A stretch of DNA of 15,376 bases, taken from Desulfobacterales bacterium (GTDB taxonomy: Bacteria; Desulfobacterota; Desulfobacteria; Desulfobacterales; JAHIVH01). Of this stretch, positions 1 to 6,089 are shown piece after piece; the first letter of the stretch is position 1, and each line of letters starts with the position of its first letter. The stretch lies in NCBI GenBank assembly GCA_020056645.1, contig JAGVHJ010000386.1, positions 1 to 15,376 of the forward strand. Direction: 5' to 3'. The notes below the pieces were generated by a model, which had not been told where the DNA came from, ran no database searches, and saw only the letters and a list, made by a program, of their open reading frames with translations. The position numbers and the translations under genes were made by a program.

Positions 1-1025
1 ATTCCGCTATCACGATAATTGGCTACATAACTTATTGGCATCGGCTTCGTTGGGAGGGTATCGATCCCCTCCCCTAAATCCGATATAATCAGAATTTTTA
101 ATATCTCCGGATCTTCCGGATATTCCTCTGTCATGATGATATTTTCAATTTTATATTTTTCTTTTTGACCGGATTTTTTCAGGTCGATGGAGAGTTTTCC
201 GAGTTGTTCTCCCCCCATGCTGCTCTGTACAAGGACAACGCCGTTAATAAATTCGACCTCGGGCGTGAAATTCCTTCCATGGCCGGAAATGACGATATCT
301 ACGCCATTTAGTTCATTCAACTGAAGAAACTCTTTTGTTACAGAATATTCAAGATGCGATAAAAGGATCATCACATCCGCCTTTCCCCTCGCCGCATTCA
401 AGACCTCCTGAAGCGCCCCAACCGTATCTTTTACCTTGATTCCTTTTTTTTCGGCATCCCTGGGTAAATAAGTCAGGGCGATCACGCCTGTGACACAAAT
501 GGTGATGCCGTGCTTCTTCACCATCACGAATTTTTTTATGATCCCTGAAGTATCGTCTTTGAGTTCGACATTCGCCGACACAAAGGGGATGCCGCTTGAT
601 GTCGCATGTTCGAGAAAAAACGCCGGGCCAAAGCTTAGTTCGCCTTCTCCGACATTGATCGCATCGAGTTTCATTTTTTTCATTAAAGAAAAAATTGTTT
701 TTGCCCTTAAATCCGTTTGAGAGGTGTTTTTAAAAAACATATCCCCGCAATCCAAAACAACGACATCTTGATTTTCTTTCCGTTGATGATCGATCTCGGC
801 GGCCCGCCGGGCCATGCCTCCTTTTTTAATCTTTCAGCCGCAAGGCTCAACATGGCCTGCGGTATCTCCATTGTAGAGGATAACCAGGCCCTGTCCCCAA
901 GATATCCAGGGGAAAATTCCGCTTAAAATAAACACAACGGCCACTATTTTTTTCATTTTGATCATCAATCTGTAAGGCCGGTAATTTTTCAACGGCTGAA
1001 AATCGCTCCCGTTCTTCAGGGTCAT
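1..1025 (-). CDS. Secreted metallophosphatase / 5'-nucleotidase-like protein, candidate selenoprotein (3' end outside window)
   Basis: Reading through one in-frame TGA (834-836) gives an uninterrupted 341-codon frame that runs off the window. Motifs fit the bacterial UshA-like calcineurin-type phosphoesterase family: ILYNGDTAGHVEPCG, then KKGGMARRA, VVVLDCGDMFF, NVGEGELSFG, FVSAN, ILLSHL, DIVISGHGR and GGEQLGKLS. Family members usually read EPCGC before the GG(L/M)ARRA segment. Here that Cys codon is TGA, giving C62-G-U64 if it is read as selenocysteine. A hydrophobic stretch (about residues 27-43) looks like a signal peptide, so the product is probably periplasmic or membrane-attached. I chose ATG 1025 because TGAGG lies 8 nt upstream; ATGs at 965 or 956 give a tidier signal peptide but have no ribosome site. 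The gene begins 10 bp after the permease and is probably its operon partner. The substrate is unknown. Alternatives are a nonsense mutation or a sequencing error, which I consider less likely. Confidence 0.72.
798..836 (-). promoter_or_regulatory. Candidate bacterial SECIS element just after the in-frame TGA
   Basis: On the minus strand a hairpin follows the TGA. Stem GGCCC/GGGCC (813-809 with 805-801) closes a GGC loop. An outer GGC/GCC helix (818-816 with 800-798) is separated from it by a two-base AU bulge on the 5' side. The apical loop starts 26 nt after the TGA and begins with GG. Bacterial SECIS elements typically have a short stem, a G in the first two loop bases, and about 16-37 nt between UGA and loop; the E. 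coli fdhF element also has a bulged U. The match is by eye only. The hairpin also codes for conserved residues (GGMARRAA), so part of the pairing could be incidental. Confidence 0.6.
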
Positions 1026-1035
1026 AACAAAAGCC

Positions 1036-2094
1036 TCAGAATACGAAATTGAATAAATAGCCAACAATCACGATTCCTGTGCCGATAACGCCGATAAATG
1101 CGGCGATCAATTGGGGCTTGAGCACCTTTCGCAGGATGATCATCTCAGGAAGGGAGAGACCGATGACCGCCATCATGAACGCCAGCACCGTTCCCAAGGC
1201 CGCCCCTTTCCCAAGCAATGCCTGAACAATGGGAATAATTCCTGCGGCGTTGGAGTACATGGGAATGCCCAAAACCACAGACAGGGGAACGGCCCACCAG
1301 GCGCTTTTTCCCATGAACGAGGCCATCAAACCCTCGGGAACGTAACCGTGAATAGCCGCGCCCACTGCGATTCCCGCCATGACATAGGGCCACACCTTTC
1401 CCACAATTTCACGCACCGCCATTTTTCCGGCATCGATTCGATCCGTCCAGGAAATGGTTTCGTCTTTATAATTGCTCTGGGCAGCCTGGATTTTATAGAC
1501 CCACTCCTCAACATAGCGTTCCAGTTTCAGCCGACCGATGATCCATCCCGCCAGAATGGCGATACAAAGGCCTGTGGAGACATATAGCCCGGCCACCTTC
1601 CATCCGAACATCCCGAAAAGAAGCACCAGCGCCACTTCGTTGATCATCGGAGCGGCGATCAGAAACGAAAATGTCACGCCCAGCGGCACGCCCGCTTGAA
1701 CGAATCCCATAAATAACGGCACCGCCGAACAGGAACAGAACGGGGTTACGATACCGAGCAACGCCGCCAGCACATTTCCAACCGATTCATTTTTCCCGGC
1801 AAGCATCCGCCGGGTTCTCTCGGGTGAGAAAAAAGTGCGGATGATGCCGACAAAAAAAACGATCAAGACCAGGAGCATCAGCACTTTTGGGGTTTCAAAG
1901 ACGAAAAAGGAGGTCGCGCTTCCCTTATGGCTCGACGGGGGAAATTGAAGGAGGGTGTAAGTGAACCAGTCCGCCGCCGGAAGCAGGGAACGGTAGATCA
2001 TATACCAGGCCGTTAATAATATGGACGTCGCAACCAGACGTTTCAAAAGAAGCGCCCAAGCCATGGCCTTGTTTTGCGTGGGTTCATTGATCAT
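1036..2094 (-). CDS. DUF318/UPF0718 (ArsP-like) permease
   Basis: This is a 352-residue integral inner-membrane protein with about eight to ten hydrophobic segments. It carries the hallmarks of the DUF318 permease family: TPFCSCSAVPLF (residues 117-128), a following GVPLGVTFSFLIAAPMINE segment, PMYSNAAGIIPI (278-289) and SLPEMIIL (314-321). The central loop (about 190-230) is hydrophilic and probably cytoplasmic. Characterised relatives (ArsP) export trivalent organoarsenicals, and others are only known as predicted permeases. An ArsR-type repressor gene 89 bp upstream supports a role in metal or metalloid export, but the substrate cannot be read from sequence. The ATG at 2094 follows a GGGGGCGAG ribosome site. 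The metallophosphatase gene begins 10 bp after the stop, so the two are probably cotranscribed. Confidence 0.87.
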   Translation of the reverse strand: MINEPTQNKAMAWALLLKRLVATSILLTAWYMIYRSLLPAADWFTYTLLQFPPSSHKGSATSFFVFETPKVLMLLVLIVFFVGIIRTFFSPERTRRMLAGKNESVGNVLAALLGIVTPFCSCSAVPLFMGFVQAGVPLGVTFSFLIAAPMINEVALVLLFGMFGWKVAGLYVSTGLCIAILAGWIIGRLKLERYVEEWVYKIQAAQSNYKDETISWTDRIDAGKMAVREIVGKVWPYVMAGIAVGAAIHGYVPEGLMASFMGKSAWWAVPLSVVLGIPMYSNAAGIIPIVQALLGKGAALGTVLAFMMAVIGLSLPEMIILRKVLKPQLIAAFIGVIGTGIVIVGYLFNFVF

Positions 2095-2183
2095 GCTCGC
2101 CCCCTTTTCATCTTTTGTAGATCAATCCCATCTATAGTCGCTGTTGGCATTTCTATATTTACATATAACGACATATCTATATA
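2095..2183 (-). promoter_or_regulatory. AT-rich repressor-permease gap, possible operator or second promoter
   Basis: This 89-bp gap is far more AT-rich than its flanks. On the plus strand it holds two ACATAT motifs spaced by AACG, followed by CTATATAT (2161-2183). ArsR-family sites are often AT-rich dyads, so this may be a second binding site or an internal promoter for the permease. The repeat is short and the call is weak. Confidence 0.25.
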
Positions 2184-2549
2184 TCAAGGGTCGATAAACG
2201 GATTTTTCCGGCTGCAAATCGTCTCCCGTCGAATGGTGGGAAGTCTGGTGACAAGGGAGTGGATCTCCATGTCTCCATCCAACCAGTGACGCATACTCCC
2301 AAGAAGAGTCGCGACATAGGGGCTTTCCTTGCCGTCAGACAGGGAATAATCCACCCATTTTTCCGTCTTAATTGAGTAGACGAACCCGGCCTCTTCAAGA
2401 ATCTTCAAATGCTTTGAAACCGTAGGCTGGGCGAGACCGAGCGCTTCGGTGAGCTCACAGACACAAAGGCTCTTGTTCTGAAGCAGCTTCACGATTTTCA
2501 CCCGATTCGGATCGGACAAGGCTTTCATCACTTTCACAAAAGATTTCAC
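2184..2549 (-). CDS. ArsR-family winged-helix repressor
   Basis: A 121-residue regulator starting with GTG. The order of features is typical of the ArsR/SmtB family: a helix with ALSDPNRVKIVKLLQ (residues 10-24), the metal-sensing box LCVCEL (28-33) at the start of helix 3, the DNA-recognition helix QPTVSKHLKILEEAGF (41-56), and a beta wing ending in WVDYSLS. CVC in that box is the site where ArsR proteins bind As(III) or Sb(III) through Cys thiolates. The start is supported by GAGG 7 nt before GTG and by a near-consensus promoter upstream. The tail after about residue 95 is variable in the family. It lies 89 bp upstream of the permease and most likely represses the operon until its metalloid ligand binds. 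Confidence 0.9.
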   Translation of the reverse strand: MKSFVKVMKALSDPNRVKIVKLLQNKSLCVCELTEALGLAQPTVSKHLKILEEAGFVYSIKTEKWVDYSLSDGKESPYVATLLGSMRHWLDGDMEIHSLVTRLPTIRRETICSRKNPFIDP

Positions 2550-2575
2550 ACGTTCACCTCATATTCTTTTTTGGC

Positions 2576-2605
2576 AATATATCATCAAAAAAATCCGGGT
2601 GTCAA
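2576..2605 (-). promoter_or_regulatory. Sigma-70 promoter of the arsR-like operon
   Basis: On the minus strand TTGACA (2605-2600) and TATATT (2581-2576) are separated by 18 bp, 27 bp before the GTG start of the repressor gene. The -35 is perfect and the -10 is near consensus. Self-repression by the ArsR product here is an inference. Confidence 0.65.
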
Positions 2606-2623
2606 CGCCATTCTCAATATTCG

Positions 2624-2707
2624 ACAGGGGAATCGCATTTGGGACGCGCCTTCTCCGGCCCTGCCGGGGGCCAACCTTAAGCCCTATTCTACATGCGATT
2701 CCCCTGT
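2624..2707. repeat. 84-bp element with perfect 15-bp inverted ends between divergent promoters
   Basis: ACAGGGGAATCGCAT (2624-2638) is repeated perfectly in inverted orientation at 2693-2707, with 54 bp between. Inside is a second small hairpin, CCGGC-CCT-GCCGG (2655-2667), and the 22-bp core that recurs at 11431. The element sits exactly between the -35 boxes of the arsR-like promoter and the promoter of the lipoprotein gene. It could be a MITE-like remnant, a cruciform or RNA structure, or a two-site operator. No clear target-site duplication is visible. Confidence 0.6.
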
Positions 2708-2723
2708 TTTGGGCCCTTTTTAT

Positions 2724-2752
2724 TTGACACACATAGTCCGGCTTGCTAAAGC
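2724..2752 (+). promoter_or_regulatory. Candidate promoter of the lipoprotein gene
   Basis: TTGACA (2724-2729) is followed after 17 bp by TAAAGC (2747-2752). The -35 is perfect but the -10 is poor. The gene start lies 40 bp downstream behind a strong AAAAGGAG ribosome site (2777-2784). Confidence 0.4.
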
Positions 2753-2792
2753 TTTTTCAAGAGTGTGACCTTATATAAAAAGGAGAGAAAAT

Positions 2793-4586
2793 ATGCATAA
2801 AAAAATCACCTATTTCTGCAACGATTCCATCGCCGGAAAACTCTTCATTCATCATCTCATCTTCTTTTTCATCGTCACCCCCTTCCTATTCAGCTGTAGC
2901 GGTTCAGGCAGCTCCGGCGGCAAAAAGAGCGCGTACAATGGGACGACAGTGAAAGAGAGCGTGGCCAGCCAGTACACATCCGCGGAAAAAGCCATTTCCG
3001 GCGCGGTGGATATGGCCAGCGCTATAGATACCGGGTGCGGGCTGATTGAGGAGGCCTTTGGAACGGACACCCCGGACCCGGATGATATCGAGGCCTTTGT
3101 TAAACAATATCCGGCGGAGGCGGCCAATCTCCTTAAGCAATTCACAACGCTCGATGGAAAGTTACAGACAGCCGCCGGCGATTTCTCCACTTCGATGAAA
3201 GAATTGAAGGAGGTGGAGTCAACTTTAAGCGATTCCCTGGGCTCCCTGGACGATGAAGCTGCGGAGCTCACCCGGTCCAGCCGAGCCATCGGCCTGATCG
3301 GGGGGGCGCTTGTCATTCTCACTCTCCTGGGCGGCGTCGCCGCTGCGGGGAAGGGGGCCGCCGACGCCATTCATGAGTGCGATAGCATGCCCGAGTGCAA
3401 TCCCATGCCCCCCGCCACGGACTCAAGTTACGCAGAATGCATGAGTTGGCAGGCGAAAAAGCTGGAGTGCATCATCACCAAGTGGCCCAAGGCCGCCACG
3501 GATGCTATCAAGGGAACGATCTCAACGGGCGTCACCACCGTATCGAGCTGGGCCGCAGGGGTGGGGGAGTGGACAAAGGTGCAGTTTCTCATCGACGCCT
3601 ACAGCACCTATGACAGCGCGGACGGGGTCCACAAGGCCTTCGGCATCAGACGGTGCGACACCATTAGCAACCAGAAGCGGCCTCCCAACCGCATCGACAA
3701 ATCGTTCCGCGCCATTGATGTGGATAGTCTGACCCCCGATGATATCTACATCGGAACCAGCGAAGACGGAACATTTCACAACGTGCCCGAGGGGGAGTGG
3801 AGCTTTCTCTTGTTTGAAGAGGGACACCTGCGCAAAACCTCACTCTGTGTGGATGCCACGGGGGCGAGTCCGGTCCAGAGCCGTGTCACGATTGTTCCTG
3901 TCGAGGCCCTTTCGGACGACGACACCGATGGTTATTCGGAGATTCAAGGCGACTGCAATGATCAAAATCCGGCCATTCACCCCGGTGCGCCGGAACTCTG
4001 CTCGGACGGCGTCGATAACAACTGCAACAAACTCATCGACTGCTACGACAGCGAGTGCGCTTCCCATGAATCATGTGAGGCGGAGGATGACAACGAGCCA
4101 TCAGAACTCTCCCTGAGCGTCACGGTATCGATTCCCGGATACGGTAAATTCGCTCCCAATTTCAAGATCATCACCATGGGAGATTGCGATAATAGCGTTG
4201 ACCGTTACATCATCCCGACCCTTTACGCCAGCACCGGTGGAGACATAATGCATATCACCACCAGTGATGTTTTCACCCTGATTTTCAACAATGACATGGG
4301 AACAGGCGCATGGGATATGGGATATGGTCCCTGCGACACGCCAATGCTCTTCTTCAGCACCTCAAAAATCATGGACCCGGTTACCGGTTTGCCGGTTACC
4401 TTTGGTTCGGACGCCGGAACCGTGACTTTTCAGGCCTATGGGACCCAATATGGAGAGCGATTAACCGGCGTTTTTGATTTTGATGTATCGGGAGACCAAT
4501 GCCTGGACGACGAATGCGAAGAGGAGCGTGAAATCACCGGCACGATCACCGGGAGCTTTGATGGGGTGATCACCCGTTACCCTTGA
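2793..4586 (+). CDS. Lipoprotein with MopE-type metal-binding motif
   Basis: A 597-residue exported protein. The N terminus has a basic start, a hydrophobic core (about 18-33) and a lipobox LFSC, predicting acylation at Cys35. A Gly/Ser-rich linker follows, then a helical region (about 50-165). A very hydrophobic stretch (166-186) could be a membrane helix, and a Cys-rich segment (196-226) comes next. Residues 375-417 match the MopE copper-binding-type motif: DDDTDGYSEIQGDCND, then NPAIHPGAPELC, then DGVDNNCNKLIDC. In other proteins this acidic motif binds metal or Ca2+. The C-terminal part (about 435-597) looks like a beta-rich domain with several Cys and ends ITGTITGSFDGVI. The function is unknown; a cell-surface metal-binding or structural role fits best. 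AAAAGGAG 8 nt before the ATG fixes the start. It appears to be a single-gene unit, divergent from the ArsR operon. Confidence 0.8.
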   Translation: MHKKITYFCNDSIAGKLFIHHLIFFFIVTPFLFSCSGSGSSGGKKSAYNGTTVKESVASQYTSAEKAISGAVDMASAIDTGCGLIEEAFGTDTPDPDDIEAFVKQYPAEAANLLKQFTTLDGKLQTAAGDFSTSMKELKEVESTLSDSLGSLDDEAAELTRSSRAIGLIGGALVILTLLGGVAAAGKGAADAIHECDSMPECNPMPPATDSSYAECMSWQAKKLECIITKWPKAATDAIKGTISTGVTTVSSWAAGVGEWTKVQFLIDAYSTYDSADGVHKAFGIRRCDTISNQKRPPNRIDKSFRAIDVDSLTPDDIYIGTSEDGTFHNVPEGEWSFLLFEEGHLRKTSLCVDATGASPVQSRVTIVPVEALSDDDTDGYSEIQGDCNDQNPAIHPGAPELCSDGVDNNCNKLIDCYDSECASHESCEAEDDNEPSELSLSVTVSIPGYGKFAPNFKIITMGDCDNSVDRYIIPTLYASTGGDIMHITTSDVFTLIFNNDMGTGAWDMGYGPCDTPMLFFSTSKIMDPVTGLPVTFGSDAGTVTFQAYGTQYGERLTGVFDFDVSGDQCLDDECEEEREITGTITGSFDGVITRYP

Positions 4587-4618
4587 TTCCATTTTGCCTT
4601 CAACAGGCGATAAAGAGT

Positions 4619-4647
4619 TTGACTTTAGGAGGCCGGGAATCTACTAT
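4619..4647 (+). promoter_or_regulatory. Sigma-70 promoter for the candidate small RNA / hisI leader
   Basis: TTGACT (4619-4624) and TACTAT (4642-4647) are separated by 17 bp. The predicted transcription start (about 4654-4656) falls a few bases before the 5' arm of the closing stem at 4661. Confidence 0.55.
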
Positions 4648-4654
4648 TCTAAGA

Positions 4655-4797
4655 TTTTCGGGCCTTAATCATCGTTTCGGTCACTTCTTCTCGGTACGAG
4701 GCGACGCCTCGCGACCAGGAACCAGGGGCGACTCGTGGAAAAGAAACGCCGTGGCGACGCAGATGGGCAGAAACGATGATCAAGGCCGATTTTTTTA
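4655..4797 (+). ncRNA. Candidate structured small RNA or leader RNA upstream of hisI
   Basis: This 143-bp stretch is bounded by a promoter on the left and seven T (4790-4796) on the right. GGCCTT (4661-4666) pairs with AAGGCC (4782-4787), and ATCATCGTTTC (4668-4678) pairs with GAAACGATGAT (4770-4780). Together they make a 17-bp closing stem with one A-C mismatch. The enclosed 91 nt hold CGAGGC-GAC-GCCTCG (4696-4710), possibly flanked by GGTC/GACC, and a second possible hairpin GGCG/CGCC. There is no convincing ORF and no run of His codons, so a classical his attenuator is unlikely. It does not match the 4.5S, RNase P, tmRNA or common riboswitch cores I know. It could be an independent small RNA (the long closed stem is loosely 6S-like) or a terminating leader for hisI, which starts 31 bp after the T tract. 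Confidence 0.5.
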
Positions 4798-4827
4798 ACG
4801 ATGCAAGGATGATGTAGCGGTGAACAG

Positions 4828-5208
4828 ATGACGATTCAACTCGATTTTTCCAAACTGAATGGATTGCTGCCTGTGGTTACGCAGGATTCCGAGACCAACG
4901 AGGTTCTCATGGTCGGTTTCATGAACGAGGCGGCGTGGAACCATACGCTTAAAACCGGAAACGCCACCTATTACAGCCGGTCCCGGCAAAAGTTGTGGAC
5001 CAAGGGCGAAACCTCCGGCCATCTTCAGGTGGTGAAGGAGATCCGGATCGATTGTGACAACGACACGGTTCTTTTAAAAGTGGCCCAACAAGGCGGGGCC
5101 GCCTGCCATGAAGGATATAAAAGCTGTTTTTACCGGAGAGTTGAGAAGGACCGGCTCGAAATCGTCGGAACGCCGCTCTTTGATCCAAAGGAGGTATATA
5201 ATAAATGA
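4828..5208 (+). CDS. hisI: Phosphoribosyl-AMP cyclohydrolase
   Basis: A 126-residue cytoplasmic enzyme that opens the purine ring of PR-AMP in the third step of histidine synthesis. Family motifs are complete: FMNEAAW (31-37), YYSRSRQKLWTKGETSGH (48-65), the Mg-binding D75-C-D77-N-D79 cluster, and the zinc cysteines C76, C93 and C100 in ACHEGYKSCFYR. The length fits the stand-alone form without a fused HisE (PR-ATP pyrophosphatase) domain, so HisE must be encoded elsewhere. GGTGA sits 4 nt before the ATG. The last codons overlap the hisG start by 4 bp (ATGA), indicating translational coupling. Confidence 0.96.
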   Translation: MTIQLDFSKLNGLLPVVTQDSETNEVLMVGFMNEAAWNHTLKTGNATYYSRSRQKLWTKGETSGHLQVVKEIRIDCDNDTVLLKVAQQGGAACHEGYKSCFYRRVEKDRLEIVGTPLFDPKEVYNK

Positions 5209-6080
5209 CAGATAAACTGCGGTTGGGAATTCCCAAAGGGAGCCTTCAGAACGCGACCATCGAACTTTTCAGGAAATCGGGCTGGAAGATCACTGTCAAT
5301 GACCGGAGCTACTTCCCCCAAATCAACGACGACAAGATCGAATGCGCCTTGTGCCGGGCACAGGAGATGGCCTTGAACGTGGAGTCGGGAACCCTTGACG
5401 TGGGGCTTACGGGCCTCGACTGGATCGCCGAGCACCAGTCCAACGTGCATGTGGTCACCGATCTTGTCTATTCAAAGGTCAGCGCCAAACAGGCCCGGTG
5501 GGTTCTCGCGGTGGCATACGATTCGCCGGTCAAGACCCTGAAGGATCTGGAGGGAAAAACCATCTCCACGGAGCTCGTCAATTTCACCAAGCGCTTCTTC
5601 ACCAACCTGGGAATCAACGTGAACGTGAAGTTCTCCTGGGGGGCCACCGAGGCGAAGGTGGTGTCGGGCCTGGCCGACGCCATTGTGGAGATCACCGAAA
5701 CCGAGAGCACCATCAAGGCCCACGGACTCCGGGTGATTCACGAACTGATGAAGACCAACACCCAGCTCATCGCCAACCACGAATCGTGGAAGAACCCGGC
5801 CAAGCGCGAAAAGATCGAGCAGATCTCCCTGTTGCTCAAAGGAGCGCTCCTTGCGGGAAAACTCGTTGGACTCAAGATGAATGTCCGGCAACAGGATCTC
5901 GAAAAGGTGGCGGCGGTGCTTCCCAGCCTGAACGGCCCCACCGTTTCCCACCTCTACCAGTCCGACTGGGTCTCTGTGGAAACCATCGTGGACGAGAGTG
6001 TGGTGCGGGATCTCATCCCCGATCTCATCAAGCGGGGAGCCGAGGGGATTATCGAGTATTCACTGAACAAGGTCATTTAA
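5205..6080 (+). CDS. hisG: ATP phosphoribosyltransferase, long form
   Basis: A 291-residue enzyme catalysing the first committed step of histidine synthesis, PRPP plus ATP to PR-ATP. The N-terminal catalytic lobes show LGIPKGSLQ (7-15), LDVGLTGLDWI (64-74), LVYSKVSAKQARWV (87-100) and the PRPP-binding region DAIVEITETESTI (158-170). The C-terminal 75 or so residues (about 214-291, ending GIIEYSLNKVI) form the HisG_C regulatory domain of the long, hexameric form. Such enzymes are feedback-inhibited by histidine and need no HisZ. The PRPP loop has TETES where many homologues have TETGS or STGTT. AAAGGAGG within the end of hisI is the ribosome site. Confidence 0.95.
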   Translation: MTDKLRLGIPKGSLQNATIELFRKSGWKITVNDRSYFPQINDDKIECALCRAQEMALNVESGTLDVGLTGLDWIAEHQSNVHVVTDLVYSKVSAKQARWVLAVAYDSPVKTLKDLEGKTISTELVNFTKRFFTNLGINVNVKFSWGATEAKVVSGLADAIVEITETESTIKAHGLRVIHELMKTNTQLIANHESWKNPAKREKIEQISLLLKGALLAGKLVGLKMNVRQQDLEKVAAVLPSLNGPTVSHLYQSDWVSVETIVDESVVRDLIPDLIKRGAEGIIEYSLNKVI

Positions 6081-6089
6081 GCGGACATC

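Noticed and set aside
813..836. Reinitiation at the ATG at 815-813 after the TGA, with GGAGG nearby
   Set aside because: GGAGG is only 1 nt from that ATG, too close to act as a ribosome site, and such a product would lack the signal peptide and first catalytic motif.
834..1067. Short 77-codon ORF ending at the TGA as a complete small protein
   Set aside because: It stops in the middle of a conserved enzyme motif and the same frame continues with matching family motifs, so it is the N terminus of a longer gene.
4595..4610. Terminator after the lipoprotein gene from the GCCT/AGGC pair
   Set aside because: Stem of four pairs without a following T run.
4655..4827. Classical his operon attenuator with a His-rich leader peptide
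   Set aside because: No short ORF with a run of CAT/CAC codons is present in the region.
5472..5951. Minus-strand open frames opposite hisG and similar long shadows opposite the aminotransferase (6315-7064) and era (8271-9011)
   Set aside because: Each lies entirely or mostly antisense to a well-supported gene and shows no family motifs.
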